From positions 9,784,001-9,848,000 of the forward strand of contig NC_081816.1 in the NCBI RefSeq assembly GCF_030704535.1: a stretch of DNA of 64,000 nt, given 5' to 3'. The stretch's first letter is position 1. Each line of letters starts with the position of its first letter. Both the position numbers and the translations under genes were made by a program. The notes beneath the pieces are model-generated. The model saw only the letters and a program-made list of their open reading frames with translations, was not told the origin of the DNA and did not search any database. Positions 40,966-54,200 of the stretch are shown one piece after another. Source of the stretch: Vitis vinifera (Eukaryota > Streptophyta > Magnoliopsida > Vitales > Vitaceae).

Positions 40966-43302
40966 ATGGACAAGATGAGAATTGAGAAGAGAATGGGAGA
41001 TTCTGAGGAGGGGGAGATATGGACGCAGCAGAAGCGAACCCTAATTGATGGAGTGGCTGAGAGGCTATTGAATGGAGATCTGGATTCCAAAATACAAGCT
41101 GCCATTGACATCAGGAACATTCTCAGGAACTCCTCCGTCAAGACTCGTTCCAAGTTCACGGCCGCCGCCGACGTTATCCAACCCCTCGTCTCCTTGCTCC
41201 TCTCTCCCAACCAACACGCTGCTGAAGTCTCTCTTCTCGCTCTCCTCACTCTCGCCGCCAGGAACGAACGGTTTGTCCACTTTCCTCCTTTTGTCTTTGC
41301 CTTCCTTTTCTTCCCCTCACCAAATGGGGTTTTGGGGATTTTCTCTTCTTCTTGCTGGAATTGGTGGGAAGGTGATAGCTTTTAGTTCTGTACAACTCAG
41401 TCTGTGAGTTTATTTACTTTATGATAGTCCTTTTTTTTTTTTTTTTTGGTAGTTTTAGGCAAATTTTTGTATGTTGTAGGGCATACACAGAATTGTTTTT
41501 GGTGTTTCATGGTATTGAATTTTTCTCAAAGATCACTCATCAGCTTTGTCTATTATTGAAGTGATTATTGGTTGAAAAAGGAAGTGAGACCAAGAAAATA
41601 GTTTTGAGCCTTGAAGATGATTGAGAAACTGTTAAGAGAAATCTAGTAAGGTACGGTATTGAATAGTATAGGAAGATCAGCTTATGAAGCTGTGAGGTTT
41701 TGGCTGACTGTTATTAAGCTCTTTTAAGAGTCCCAGAATAGTTTTGTTTAATCGAACAATGCATTTTCCAATATCCTCAACAAGTGCTGGAAAGGGTGGG
41801 TCTTGGAAATATGGAGTTGTGCTTTTCTTTAGGCCATGTTTGGCTCTGGATATTTTTGTAAAATCTTTCTCTTGCTTGGTTGCGAGTGAAACTGTGAAAG
41901 AAGATTAATTGTTGAGAAATGCATTTTCCCCAAACATTCCTCACCTTTATCTAAGGAAAATTGGGAGGAAGATCGTGCAGTATTTTCCCCTCATCTTTTC
42001 TTCTAGTTTCTTTCTTTCACCCTTCTCCGCGACATCCAAATATGAGAAAATCATTTTCAGTAGCATTTTTTTCCCTTTTCTTAGCCAAATATAGCTATAG
42101 ATTTTGCACATGGTCTATGTGGGGAGAAACTTTCCCAATTCCCTTAGTGAAGAGATGATTTTGGTTAGGATAAGGTGAGCCTCTGACAATCTGTGACCTT
42201 AGCTCACTAGAGTTCCCATCTGAAGATGGATTACTCCACCTGCAAACACTAGCATCAACTGGTACCTCCCCTCTCCTAACCCGCCAAAGAGAAAAAGCAA
42301 CGAGAATCAAATCCCCTATCCCCTCCCCACCTTCCTTTTCTGTCCTGTTATTTGTTTGACCTCTCCTTGCTTCAAGGTCATGGTTCTTGTTTCCCTCCCT
42401 TTGTTCATTGATTTACTTTTTCCATGTTGAATTGGTTCATCTCATACTGGGTCCTTTTTGTTTTTGTATTTTTCAGAAACAAAGTCAGGATAGTGACATC
42501 TGGGGCTGTTCCCCCTCTTGTTGAACTCCTCGAGTTCCAAAATGGTAGATTAAGGGAATTGGCGATTGCAGCAATCTTGACACTGTCTGCTGCTGCTCCC
42601 AACAAGCTGACCATTGCAGCTTCTGGAGCTGCACCTCTTCTGGTTCAGATTCTCAGCTCTGGAAGTGTTCAAGGAAAAGTTGATGCTGTCACAGCACTTC
42701 ACTATCTGTCCAGCTGCACAGAGGCCACCACTCCAGTCATTGATGCTAGAGCTGTTTCCCCTCTCATAAAACTCCTCAAAGATTGCAAGAAGTATTCCAA
42801 ATTTGCTGAGAAGACTACAGCCCTACTTGAAATCCTTTCTAAATCCGAAGAAGGGCAAACTGCAATTTCAAACTCAGATGGTGGAATCTTAACCCTAGTC
42901 GAGACCATTGAAGATGGATCTCTGGTGAGCACAGAACATGCAGTTGGAGCTTTGCTTTCCTTATGCCAGAGCTGCAGAAACAAATACAGGGAACTCATTC
43001 TAAAGGAAGGTGCAATTCCAGGCCTTTTACGACTCACTGTGGAGGGCACCCCAGAAGCCCAGGAGAGAGCCCGGATGCTCCTGGACCTGCTCAGGGATTC
43101 CCCACCAGAAAAGAGGCTGGCCTCATCAGTTTTGGAGAGAATTGCGTATGACATTGCTGCACGGGTTGATGGGTCGGATAAAGCTGCTGAAACTGCAAAG
43201 AGGTTACTGCAAGACATGGTTCACAGAAGCATGGAGCTCAGCCTGGGCCGTATCCAGCGCAGGGCTGCATCTTGTACACCTTCACAGATTCCCCCCACAT
43301 GA
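40966..43302 (+). CDS. Armadillo-repeat protein (PUB4-type ARM, no U-box)
   Basis: Two exons, 40966-41270 and 42477-43302, joined in phase (CG|A codon), give up to 376 aa. The sequence is a string of about six armadillo repeats, recognisable by VPPLVELL, APLLVQIL, VSPLIKLL and IPGLLRL helices followed by A-L-x-L-S patterns. Similar plant proteins are annotated as ARM repeat or U-box 4-like, but no U-box is present, so ubiquitin ligase activity is not supported. ARM arrays bind proteins; partner unknown. Three in-frame ATGs (40966, 40975, 40993) compete as start; the sequence after the third (MGDSEEGEIW) looks the best conserved type. The intron is 1.2 kb. Confidence 0.88.
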
Positions 43303-44630
43303 AGATAGTTAAAAAGAAGGCCTTGGGGAGTATTCATCTGGTGCTAGATTAGCTAAATCACAATCCCAGAGAGTCGGAATGCACATATATAGTGAAGCAA
43401 TGACATAGATTTTTGGTTTTTGGTGGGTGGAGGTGAAATCTACTAGCGGTTTTGTTTGTGATGCCCATATTGGGTGCTTTGTATATCTGAAGTTGGGTCA
43501 TGTACATACAACAGATATGGTGAACATCACTTTTTAAGGTTGTATTGTTGAACCATGTTTGTACTTGTTAGGGTTAAAGTCTAATTCACTCTGACATACA
43601 TTGCTAACAACTTCAATTTATCCATAGGAGTCTCGGGGTATGTTTATTTAAGTTAAAAAAAACATATTCGTGAAATAAAGGGTTAGGGTTGGACATAATA
43701 TTTAATAATTGAAGCTTTCTAAAAATTGTTATTCCAATGCTTTTAAACCCTCCTTTGTATTTTTATTTTTCTAATTTACCAAGCTCTCTTATAACCTCAA
43801 ATATTAAAAAGTTATATTTTTGGAAATTATTAAGAAAAGAAAGAAAAAACATTAAAGAAAATTATTTTATTATACAAATATCAAACATAATTAAAAAAAA
43901 TTATTTATTTTATTAATTATTTAAGTTTTATATAAAAGAATTAAAATGAGGTAAATAAAATTTGAAGCAACATGTAAAAATAATCTATTTATTTAAAATT
44001 TATTTTTATTTTTTTCCTCCTATTTTCTCTCACATCTTTCGAAACTAAACAAAGCCTAACAATAGATGGGGAATGCATCTTTGACTTTTGGCAAAATTCA
44101 GGCAATGCCAGGATGTCATCCAACCAGCACAAAACGACGTCGTGTGGTACTTTGACTCATCTCGAGACGTAATTAATTACGATTATGCCACTGTCGGCGC
44201 ACGTTTACTAGTTTCTAATCCGGGGCTAACAAAACTTCCGCCTGGAGGCGCAGTATACCACCACCAGATCCAACCGTCGCTCCTTCCATGTGGCAGCACC
44301 ACAACCTCATATGAGCACTGTGCCCACGCGCTCACTCTAAGAGAAAGCCTTAAAGTTTAAATAAATAACGTTAATCTCACCGTGTCTGTCATCTTCAATT
44401 TTTGACCACACTGTTTTCCTCCAACAGCGTCCTCACTCACTCCCATTGGTTTGATGTGCGAGAAGGTGATAAATTTCCGCCATAAGCTCCCAAATTTGAG
44501 CTTCGAGTCTCAGAATAGAAGCTTCCAGCTCTGCTAATTCTCAGATCTGAAGCGTCATTTTCCATTTCTTGATTTTCATTTTATTTTATTTTTGTTGGAT
44601 TTGATTCTCGATCGGTGTTGAGTTGGGGAG
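43303..44630. other. Intergenic region with a candidate MITE
   Basis: 3'UTR of the ARM gene, then an AT-rich segment at about 43636-44056. Its ends (GGGGTATGTTTATTT and AAACTAAACAAAGCCT) look like degraded inverted termini of a short non-autonomous element. The O-fucosyltransferase promoter follows, with AAACGACGTCGT at 44132-44143. No gene. Confidence 0.4.
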
Positions 44631-46304
44631 ATGTTGGGGCGGTCCGCACTGTCGAGAACCGGCAGCTTCCGGCCGGAGAATTTGGGGCAGAATGCTATGG
44701 TAATGATTGGAAACCTGTGTTTTACTCTATTCGTAATCGGAGTTCTGATCTTCACCATCATTGCCGCCACATACGAGCCGGAGGATCCGCTGTTTCATCC
44801 GTCTACCAAGATCACCACCTTCCTCACTTCCACCTCCAATGCGACCTTTAAATCCGACAACTCCGTCGTCAAGACCGGCGAGGATTTCATGCGCCCCAAC
44901 GAGACTGCCATCGCCGCTTTTATCAATATTACGGATGTGCAAAACCCTACCCCCGATTCCACTGAATGCGAGGGCGGTGTTGACCAGCCCATCGATTGCT
45001 CCGACCCTGACGTCTTCCATTTGATGATGAGGGCCGCCATTGAGGTGTTTAGGGACATTCATTTCTACCGCTTTGGGAAGCCTGTTCGCGGATCTAATGA
45101 GTCCACCTGTGATATGGCTTGGCGGTTCAGGCCTAAGGAGGGGAAAACGGCGTCGTTTTACAAAGATTATAGGAGGTTTGTCATCTCCAAGTCGGAGAAT
45201 TGCACTTTGAGTGTTTTGGGGATTGGGGATTATCACACTGGAGTCAATGCGAGGAAGAAGAAGCGGAATCAGAAGCCGGGTTTTCAGAAGCAAGAGCCTG
45301 CTGCTACATTGCCGGTTGTTGGGGAAGTTGTGAACGATTCGCTCCCTGTAGTTGAATCCGAGGGTTCATTTAGTCAAGGGAAGTACTTGGTTTATATAGG
45401 AGGTGGAGATAGATGCAAGAGCATGAATCATTATCTCTGGAGTTTCTTGTGTGCGTTGGGCGAGGCTCAGTACTTGAACCGAACTCTGATCATGGATTTG
45501 TCCCTCTGTTTGTCTTCAATTTATACTAAATCGAACAGGGATGAGGAAGGGAAGGATTTCAGACTTTACTTTGATTTTGAGCATTTGAAAGAATCGGCAT
45601 CTGTGCTGGATCAAGCTCAATTTTGGTCGGATTGGAATAAGTGGCAGAAGAAAGATGGGTTGAATCTTCATCTGGTGGAGGATTTTAGGATCACGCCTAT
45701 GAAGCTTGCAGAGGTGAAGGATGCTTTGATTATGAGGAAGTTTGGGTCTGTTGAACCAGATAATTACTGGTATAGGGTGTGTGAGGGAGAGACTGAATCT
45801 GTGGTTCAGCGGCCGTGGCATCTGATATGGAAATCTAAACGGTTGATGGACATTGTTTCGGGGATTGCATCAAGGTTGAATTGGGATTTTGACTCTGTTC
45901 ATGTTGTGAGAGGGGAGAAGGCGAGGAACAGGGACCTTTGGCCTAATCTTGACACAGATACTTCACCTGATGCACTCCTCTCATCCCTGCAGGAAAAAAT
46001 TGAAGATGGGAGGAACCTATACATTGCGACGAATGAACCTGATACATCATTCTTTGATCCTTTGAAGGACAAGTATTCAACTCATTTTCTTGACGACTAT
46101 AAGGATCTTTGGGATGAGAAGAGTGACTGGTATACAGAGACAACAAAGCTGAATAATGAAGCTCCTGTTCAATTTGATGGTTACATGAGAATTTCAGTTG
46201 ATACGGAAGTGTTCTTGAGGGGGAAAAAGCAAATCGAGACTTTCAATGATCTCACTAGTGATTGCAAGGATGGTATTAATACCTGCAGCACTGCAGCAAG
46301 CTAA
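44631..46304 (+). CDS. Plant O-fucosyltransferase-like type II membrane protein
   Basis: Intronless, 557 aa. A short cytosolic N terminus (MLGRSALSRTGSFRPENLG) is followed by one signal-anchor helix at about residues 25-47, typical of Golgi glycosyltransferases. The luminal part has several N-glycosylation sequons (NATF, NETA, NITD, NESTC, NCTL). The catalytic-like region begins at about 250 (KYLVYIGGGDRCKSMNHYL) and includes SVHVVRGEKARNRDLWPN and a later LYIATNEPD, the nucleotide-sugar-binding style motifs of the O-FucT family. Arabidopsis relatives from memory are At2g04280 and At4g12700. Acceptor unknown. The start is the first ATG in a good context after a leader with no other in-frame ATG. 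Confidence 0.93.
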   Translation: MLGRSALSRTGSFRPENLGQNAMVMIGNLCFTLFVIGVLIFTIIAATYEPEDPLFHPSTKITTFLTSTSNATFKSDNSVVKTGEDFMRPNETAIAAFINITDVQNPTPDSTECEGGVDQPIDCSDPDVFHLMMRAAIEVFRDIHFYRFGKPVRGSNESTCDMAWRFRPKEGKTASFYKDYRRFVISKSENCTLSVLGIGDYHTGVNARKKKRNQKPGFQKQEPAATLPVVGEVVNDSLPVVESEGSFSQGKYLVYIGGGDRCKSMNHYLWSFLCALGEAQYLNRTLIMDLSLCLSSIYTKSNRDEEGKDFRLYFDFEHLKESASVLDQAQFWSDWNKWQKKDGLNLHLVEDFRITPMKLAEVKDALIMRKFGSVEPDNYWYRVCEGETESVVQRPWHLIWKSKRLMDIVSGIASRLNWDFDSVHVVRGEKARNRDLWPNLDTDTSPDALLSSLQEKIEDGRNLYIATNEPDTSFFDPLKDKYSTHFLDDYKDLWDEKSDWYTETTKLNNEAPVQFDGYMRISVDTEVFLRGKKQIETFNDLTSDCKDGINTCSTAAS

Positions 46305-47258
46305 TTCCCCATTCATGAGGTTTGAAAATCTGCAGCTGTTACATTTTGGGATCATGTGATCCTTTAGCTATTTTGTGTTGCTTTGAGAAATTCTAGCTCA
46401 TAATTAGTAGTTCCGAGTACTGTACCCGGTAGAAAAGTAATGTTTCATTATTCAGAATCTTCCAATGCTTTTGTTGCAGTTGGGTCAATGTTTGATTGCA
46501 TTTTCAATATGTATCCAGTCTCACAGTACCTTCTACTTGTACTGCCTTGGTTTTTTTTTTTTTTTGTTTCGAATCTTCATGTTCTTTCAAGAACTCATGA
46601 GCCCAACTCCAGCAATAAATCTTTTGGTGTCCAGCTAACCAGTCTTATTTATGGGTGAGAAAATGTTTGGTGAGCCATCAGATGAACATTTTCCTTGTTC
46701 TTATTTTGGGTGTTTTTCATGAACATTTGAAAGAACACAGAGAATGATGGCTAAGTGAGAACACAATGTTTGAGACTATGAATGAATTAACTTCTTACAT
46801 GGGATCTTTATGATTATTTGCTCGGATCTTTATGATTATTTGCTCTGCTATTAGTACTGTTTGGTACGGTCTAAATATAAACGCATTTATGATTTTGAGT
46901 AATATAATCTAGAATTTTAGGTGGTTTTCAGAGCTTAGAAGATGCCTAATATATTGTCATCAGTTGCAGCATGATGATGTTATTATATGTAATTACAACT
47001 ACAGGTAGGGTTTGGACACAACCATCTACATAGCAAAATAAACTACCTTCATCTCATTTCAATAAAATGTGGACACCCTAGTACCCTTGCTAAAGAGAAC
47101 CCATTTAAAAATGGATTTCTTCAGCTGGAAGTACCCATTTGTGAGTATAATCATGTATGTCCTTTTGTTTTTTCTCTGAATTATATCAATTTTTTTCCTT
47201 CCCTGGACACAATCAAAATTGACATTCCAAGCATAATACAAACTGTGATTGGTTTTGT
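46305..47258. other. 3'UTR of the O-fucosyltransferase-like gene and intergenic DNA
   Basis: Noncoding. Nothing recognisable except probable 3'UTR sequence in the first few hundred bases. Confidence 0.5.
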
Positions 47259-47956
47259 CGGTTCTATGTTGCAAATGCCCATAATTTTCTAGATGTACTG
47301 TCTTCTACTCTTTGAGCTTGACAATCACTGTATTTTGTATTGGATGCTTGAGGCATGTTTAGAAGTAGCTCAAATTAGAATCCATTTGATAGTAATTCTA
47401 GGAAGCTCTTCTAACCTTTCTAGCACTTGAAAATTCTTATCAAAAGAATTACTGCAAGTGCTAGAAATGCTTCTTAGAATTACTCGGTTCTATGTTGCAA
47501 ATGCCCATAATTTTCTAAATGTACTGTCTTCTACTCTTTGAGCTTGACAATCACTGTATTTTGTATTGGATGCTTGAGGCATGTTTAGAAGTAGCTCAAG
47601 ATCTGTTGAATTAGAATCCATTTGATAGTAATTCTAGGAAGCTCTTCTAACCTTTCTAGCACTTGAAAATTCTTATCAAAAGAATTACTGCAAGTGCTAG
47701 AAATGCTTCTTAGAATTACTCGGTTCTATGTTGCAAATACCCATAATTTTCTAGATGTACTGTCTTCTACTCTTTGAGCTTGACAATCACTGTATTTTGT
47801 ATTGGATGCTTGAGGCATGTTTAGAAGTAGCTCAAGATCTGCTGAATTAGAATCCATTTGATAGTAATTCTAGGAAGCTCTTCTAACCTTTCTAGCACTT
47901 GAAAATTCTTATCAAAAGAATTACTGCAAGTGCTAGAAATGCTTCTTAGAATTACT
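47259..47956. repeat. Three-copy tandem repeat of about 230 bp carrying a foldback element
   Basis: Units at 47259-47484 (226 bp), 47485-47720 (236 bp) and 47721-47956 (236 bp) are nearly identical. The first lacks a 10-bp block around GATCTG(T/C)TGA. Each unit ends in a foldback whose arms begin AGTAATTCTAGGAAGC and close AAATGCTTCTTAGAATTACT, with CTAGCACTTG / CAAGTGCTAG near the loop. A related single foldback lies at about 50990-51096 in an RNE intron. No coding content. Confidence 0.92.
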
Positions 47957-48298
47957 ATTGAACAAGCTCTTAGTTCACAAACAAGCAGCAATATGAAAAT
48001 GAAAATAAAAAACAAATTCTTCTCTAACTGATAAGACACTAGCAAATAAATCTATAGATTATTGATTATTAGGAGAAAAACAACATTGTTGATAACAACA
48101 AAATTGGACAACTTAGCATTGGCACAACAGGACTCATTAGCCAAAAAAATGCAGAAGGGGTAAAACTATTACCCACTATTTGACCTAAACAAGTTACATG
48201 CCAGTAATCTGCCGGCCCCTCGAAAGAAAAGAAGGAACAAGGGAAGAACAAGGAAAGGAGAAATTGGGCTGTTTTGCAAAGAAGAGAATCTATCAACT
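47957..48298. other. Intergenic region downstream of RNE
   Basis: Probably the 3'UTR and downstream region of the minus-strand RNE gene. No other feature. Confidence 0.5.
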
Positions 48299-51200
48299 TC
48301 ATTTCCCACCAGTCTTCCATTTTTTGATTGGAAAGAGGGTTACATTCCTTCTGGGATTGTAGGTTCCAGCCTCTGTTGGTCGCAACATCGAAATGGGACC
48401 TTGATGTGAACTAATGTTCACTTTATCATCTGTAAAAGGTTTCACCTCAAACGCACCCCTAGTGAAACCTCTGGCAACCTAAAGGATCAACATTTCTGTT
48501 AGGCATTAAACATTCTGAATAATACACTACTATAGACTTCTTTCTATTACTCTAATACTTAAATGGAAGTTCCAGAATATGAACCTATAAAACATTTTCT
48601 GATTGAGCTCGTACCTTTAGAAGAATCCAGACTTTGAGAGAACTACTCAAGATTGCCAGTCTTGTCCTTTTCCCTGAAGTCAAGTAGTTACACATGAAGC
48701 GGTCAACCATCAGGATGAATCTTGGCCAGGAATTAGGATTTTCAGGGTCAGCTTTCTCCTCTGTCATTGCCTGATACAAACAGAAGAGATGACTGAATTA
48801 CAACCAGGACAAGACAAGGAGAGTAAGTGATGACAGTAAAACATGCTATTATGATCCTCTGAATACTACAATCATATCATTGATGACTTAAAAGAACAAG
48901 GAAACATGATGCCCAACCCCCAAATTCATATGCAAGTTTTTAACTATTTGTTCATCTCCAGTAGGACCATCATTATCCAACTCTGCTGAAGTTTTAGAGT
49001 TATCTTTTAGAGCAATAAGGTAGATAAAGGAAAACATCCCTCAAATCATCAAATGTTACTCACAAGCAACCGGCAAATTTCTTGTTCAATTTTTGAGAAG
49101 GAGGTTTCCAAAGCTTCAACTCTCCCAGTACCGTGACAGCAACTGCAAGGTTCGCTAATCATAAACGTCACACTAGGTCGAACCTGCTCAGCATTATATC
49201 ATCATTTAGCAGATCAAACAAGTACCAGTATGTATTTTCATATCTTGCAACATTGGTTTTTAAATTGCAGTTAGCATACCACCAACCTTTTGACCTAGTG
49301 GCTATAGGTGTAGAAATACAAAGTCCTAAATGAAATCTGGAAGTTGAATAATCATCATTATGTATTCAATATTTCATGTCACTTTTTAGCCGCCCCAACA
49401 TAGGTTGTAGGGAGCAACATTTAATATCTGAGTATGGCAGTTTCCAAATCACTTTTAGGATAATTTTTGGGAATTAAAAGCCAAAAAAAAAAAAATAGCC
49501 ACATAACTTAGTAACATACCCTCTTTCTGGTTATTTCCATAAGCCCATGCCTAGACAATTCAGAAACTTTCACCATTGACCGGTCTCTCTCAACAGCTTT
49601 CTTAACTTCTTCATACACCAATCTCTTATTTGCTGAAATATGATATAACATGGCATTGAAATAAAGCCATTAGAACAAGGGTATGAACTTTTGGTAACAA
49701 TCACAGCAAACATGATATCTCTCTTGTGTCACTATTTTTGCTATCATGAGTCATAAACTCATAACAAATATAAAAAGCAAAGTTACTAAAAGAAATGATG
49801 AAAAAAGGGGGCCAAAATCATGAAATTATGTATGTAAGAAAGTAAGGTGAGGCTTCTTCAATGACTGTAGTAGTAATAGTAGTAGTTTTAGAAGCCTTAA
49901 CTATAGGCACACTAAATTAAAATAAAGAAGCATGACTTGCAAAACATGGGCATGTGCAGACACATACAAACAGAGTCGAACTCACAGTCATCCAACATAT
50001 CAATGAAATCTACTACGATGATGCCGCCAATATCTCTCAGTCGTAACTCCCTTGCAATCTGAAACAATTTTTTTTTTCAGTGAGTTCTCTAGTACATTAA
50101 AGCTTTAAAAGGATAGACTAGAATCCAATATCTAAAGCATTTTAGCATAACTGCTAGAAATTCATGAGTTTGTTTTAGTGTAGATGTCCATACCTTTTAA
50201 CTGCCACTTATACAAGTCACTCCTAAATGTTAATGTCTAGGCTTTTGATGATCACATATGCGACTAACCATACCAATACCACAGGGACATCACAATGTTC
50301 CAAGTTGTACTAGAGCCCTGGTTCACCCAATCCTCAAGAAGGGGTGTTTTTACAATAGTAACTAGATGGTGAAAGCAATCCCTGAAGCAATATAGATGAT
50401 ATATGTGGAACTAGAAAATTGTTTTATCTTTTCCATTTCAATTTGTTATAAACTAAATAGGCCATCAGCTACCCCCTGGGGGAAAAGGGAAAGAAAAAAA
50501 GAAAAACTCAGTTTTTGGCTACAAAAGACCTGCTTAACCATATAAAAATCACACTATTCTATGATAAAAGCATATATAAATTAGGTGGAAGCGTTCATGC
50601 ACTTCTAGGGATAGAGCTGTGTGTAAGAATTTCTTGTCAACAGTCCCATTTCTTCTTCAGCTATTCAAAAGTTACCAGGGTACTCCAACAATTGTATGAA
50701 TTTTTTCCCGGCTGGGTACCAACTGGAAACCATATACCCAAAACTTTCAACCTTAGAATTAACAAACAAGATTCTCAAACAATATGCTCCCATAAAAATC
50801 TAGGATTTTTGAGCTTGGCATTCTCTGATTATGGTACTGGTTGTTAAACGAACTACTTGCACTTTTTTCACCAAAGAAGAATTAAACCCAAGTATTTTCA
50901 AAGGTTCATCTTATTTCAACCAATTCGCCTGAACCATATTCATTAGTCCCTACCAAGTGTGAGATAGCCATGATTCTATGAATTACTAAGAGCCCGTTTG
51001 GTGGTAATTCTAGGAAGCGCTTTTAATATTTTTTATCATTCAAGTGTTAGAAATGCTAAAAATGCTTTCTAGAATCACTCCCAAACGCACCCTAAGAAAA
51101 ATTGAAGTGAATATATTTAATACCTTTTCATGAGTATATCTACATGGAAACTAGAATTGAAAAATTCAAATAAAAAGAATTCCAATCTAAACAAAGATTT

Positions 51201-54200
51201 CACCAAGCATATGAAGTGCAAGTAAAATAGTGATCATGATTCAATTTTCAACATACTTGTTTTGCTGCAGCAAGGTTGACATCAAGAATAGCTTTTTCTT
51301 GCGAAGTGCCATTGCCAAGCATCCCGTGCCCACCATTCACATCAATAGAGACTAATGCCTCAGTTTGTTCAATCACTAAAGAACCTCCATTAGGGAGTGG
51401 GACCCTGTAAGAGGAGATGTGATCAGTTTCAATAAAAATAGACCTTAAGATTCTAAAATTAAAACATCAAGAAATGGTCTAAGTCTAATTTGTAAGATGG
51501 GAGTACTCTAGGAAAAAAAAATTGTGAACTTTCCTGGAAACAGTATCTTACAGTCTCAGATAAAAATCGAAGATAGATACATAGGATAGAACCACCAAAT
51601 TCAAAATGGCACAGAAACTTTGGCTCCCCCTATGGTGATTTAGTAACAAGGTTCAGGGGCTCATGTGAATGAATATCAACTGAGTATTCGAAAAACACGA
51701 AGGTAATATCCAAATGGTATTTCCAATGATATACCAGTTCCCTTTAGTAGCAAAAAACCTACTAGATCACAGCTATACCGCTACTACAGCAATAATATAC
51801 ACAACTTCCGTATGAAATTGTAGTGTTGAAATACTGCTATGGAGCCAATCACAAAATAATCTTCAATTGTGACACACCCAGTGCAGCTTTTTGTTAACAA
51901 ATTTATTTTACAACAGGTATCTCATTATGTGCTCTTTTTTATTTTTTTCTTTCTAATCTGTTCTGCTATATGGAATCAAACCTGAAACCTTCCCTGTCGT
52001 CACTCCAACCCCTTGCAACTTAAGCAAGCCTCAAAGGCCATATAGTTGCATTTATATTTCCTGCAGAAGTACGTAACAAGCAATAGGCACTAATCTCACC
52101 TTTTACTTAGAATATTATTGATCTCTTCTTCGATGTTGAATTCATCAAAGAGAGGAACCCTTTTATTGTATAACTCAACTCGATCACAAAGATCAGGAGC
52201 AATTTCCTGAAGGTAGTTAGTAACCTGAAAATAAGAAAACAGAAGTGAATATTTTATCACCAATAGCGAAGAATTAAATATTCTTTCGATCAACTTATAA
52301 CTTAGCTGCAGAATATTGTTTAAAGTCCAACTGTTTGAAACTCCTTTATAAGTAGTTTCTTAACTCTCCTAGTACAATAGTCACTACAATAGTAAATGAA
52401 ACAATTTTTTCACTAAAGAAGATAATTTTTTTTATTGATTAATATAAATATTGATTCTTAAACACATATTTATATAAATTCACTTTTTTCCCTTATACAA
52501 AAATGATTTAACTGGTCGAATATCAGATATAGATATGAAACTATTAATACTCCTCTCTTTTACCAGGGAACATGACAACTTTAAAAATTTATCTTCTTAA
52601 TTTTCCATGTTTATAAGGTAAAAAAAACCATGTTAGTTGTTAGCAGTAACTAGATCATCACTCTTTCTACACAGCACCCAACCAGCAAATTAAAGATGAT
52701 GCTTCCAAAGACAACCAGAAATTGGAAGGAGATGCAGCTTGACACTGGAGCTGAACACGAGAGAGACAAGGAGCCCTATTGCTAGCATCAGATTGAGTAT
52801 TTATGGGATATTTAAAGAAACTTAACAGGTGTACTTTTCCTGCAAAGTAGATCATTATTTACTCGTCTCCCAAAGAAAGGAAAATCAGATAGGTTCTAGG
52901 AATAGCAACATATTGGATGTTAGCCATTTCAGTTCAGGTTCAATTTTCAAATGGTTTTCAGATTGATTCAGGTTCAGCTCCCATGTCCGCATCTATCATG
53001 GAAGTGGACCACATCAGCTCAGAGTCAAGATCAAAAAAGGAAAATAAAAAATAACAAAACCAAACACAATGAAAAACCTGTTTCAATCCCTTTTTAAAAA
53101 TTCAGGTTGGAAGTGTGCTTTGACCTAAGTTGGTTCTCCAAGATTAGGACCACAATTGTAAGTCAATATGCCAAATCCAAGATATCCAACTCATCATACA
53201 CCCAGGAATGGATCATATTATTGAATAAACTTTTCAACCCAGTACTTACACTGAGTGGTAGTGCAGGCTAGCACTCACAGCAACATGCTTATGTGCAGGA
53301 AGAGAGGACCTGCCCTACATCCCTTGACCCAACCTCCCAATAGAGGGCAAGAAAAATCTAAATATGCATAGATTGCCTCCTGATACAAAATCTTAAGTAA
53401 CATATCTAGTATTCAGGTGATGTCATACCTCATGATATGTCCTTGGTGAGTCGACTACCATGCTCTCAACCTGAAAACAGCCACATAGCACAATTGGAGA
53501 GCAATAGATTGTATGAGGACTTCAATTCAAATGCCATAGATGAATGAAAGACTGGGAATTAAAATGTATAGAATGAGTTCACCTTCTCATTGAAATAATC
53601 CTGGACAACGGAGAGAGTTTGACCCATTGCCCTATGCAAAATAACAGGGATTGCCCCTTCCACACCTTCATCTGCTGCAAGAGCTGCAGATTTTGCATGT
53701 TCCACTATATTTTTCCAAGTTGAGAGCAAGCCTTCCAAGTCCTTCTGCAATTCCTCTAAGGTATGACCCGCAGCAACAGTCCTTACAGTCAGACCAAAAC
53801 CCTTGGGCTGCAAAGTTTTTGCAATGACTCTCAATCTTGTACGCTCAACGCCAGAAATTTTCTTTGAGACTCCAATTCTGTTGCAACAAGTAAGCAGTAC
53901 CTGCAAACCATGGGAATGCAAAAAGAGAAATAAGATATTAAGGATTGTTATATATGATAAAGATAGAAACTAATTGAAAAGAAGAACATCAAGAAAGGAA
54001 TACCCAGAATCTGCTCCTTAATTTTGGATAAGCTGTCAGTGTGGGACCTTTTGTACCCAATCCCTCTTTAACAACTTGTACAATTATTTTGGTGCCTTTC
54101 TGAACCTGTGCCCACTTATTCTCAACAGTATATGCTTGTCTAGAATCCTTCATCTCTAGAAGAGGGGGCAGCTGGGAATCATGAAAACCTTTCTCTAATT

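Noticed and set aside
44088-44360. 90-codon ORF upstream of the O-fucosyltransferase-like gene
   Set aside because: No family resemblance; lies in promoter DNA next to a MITE-like segment.
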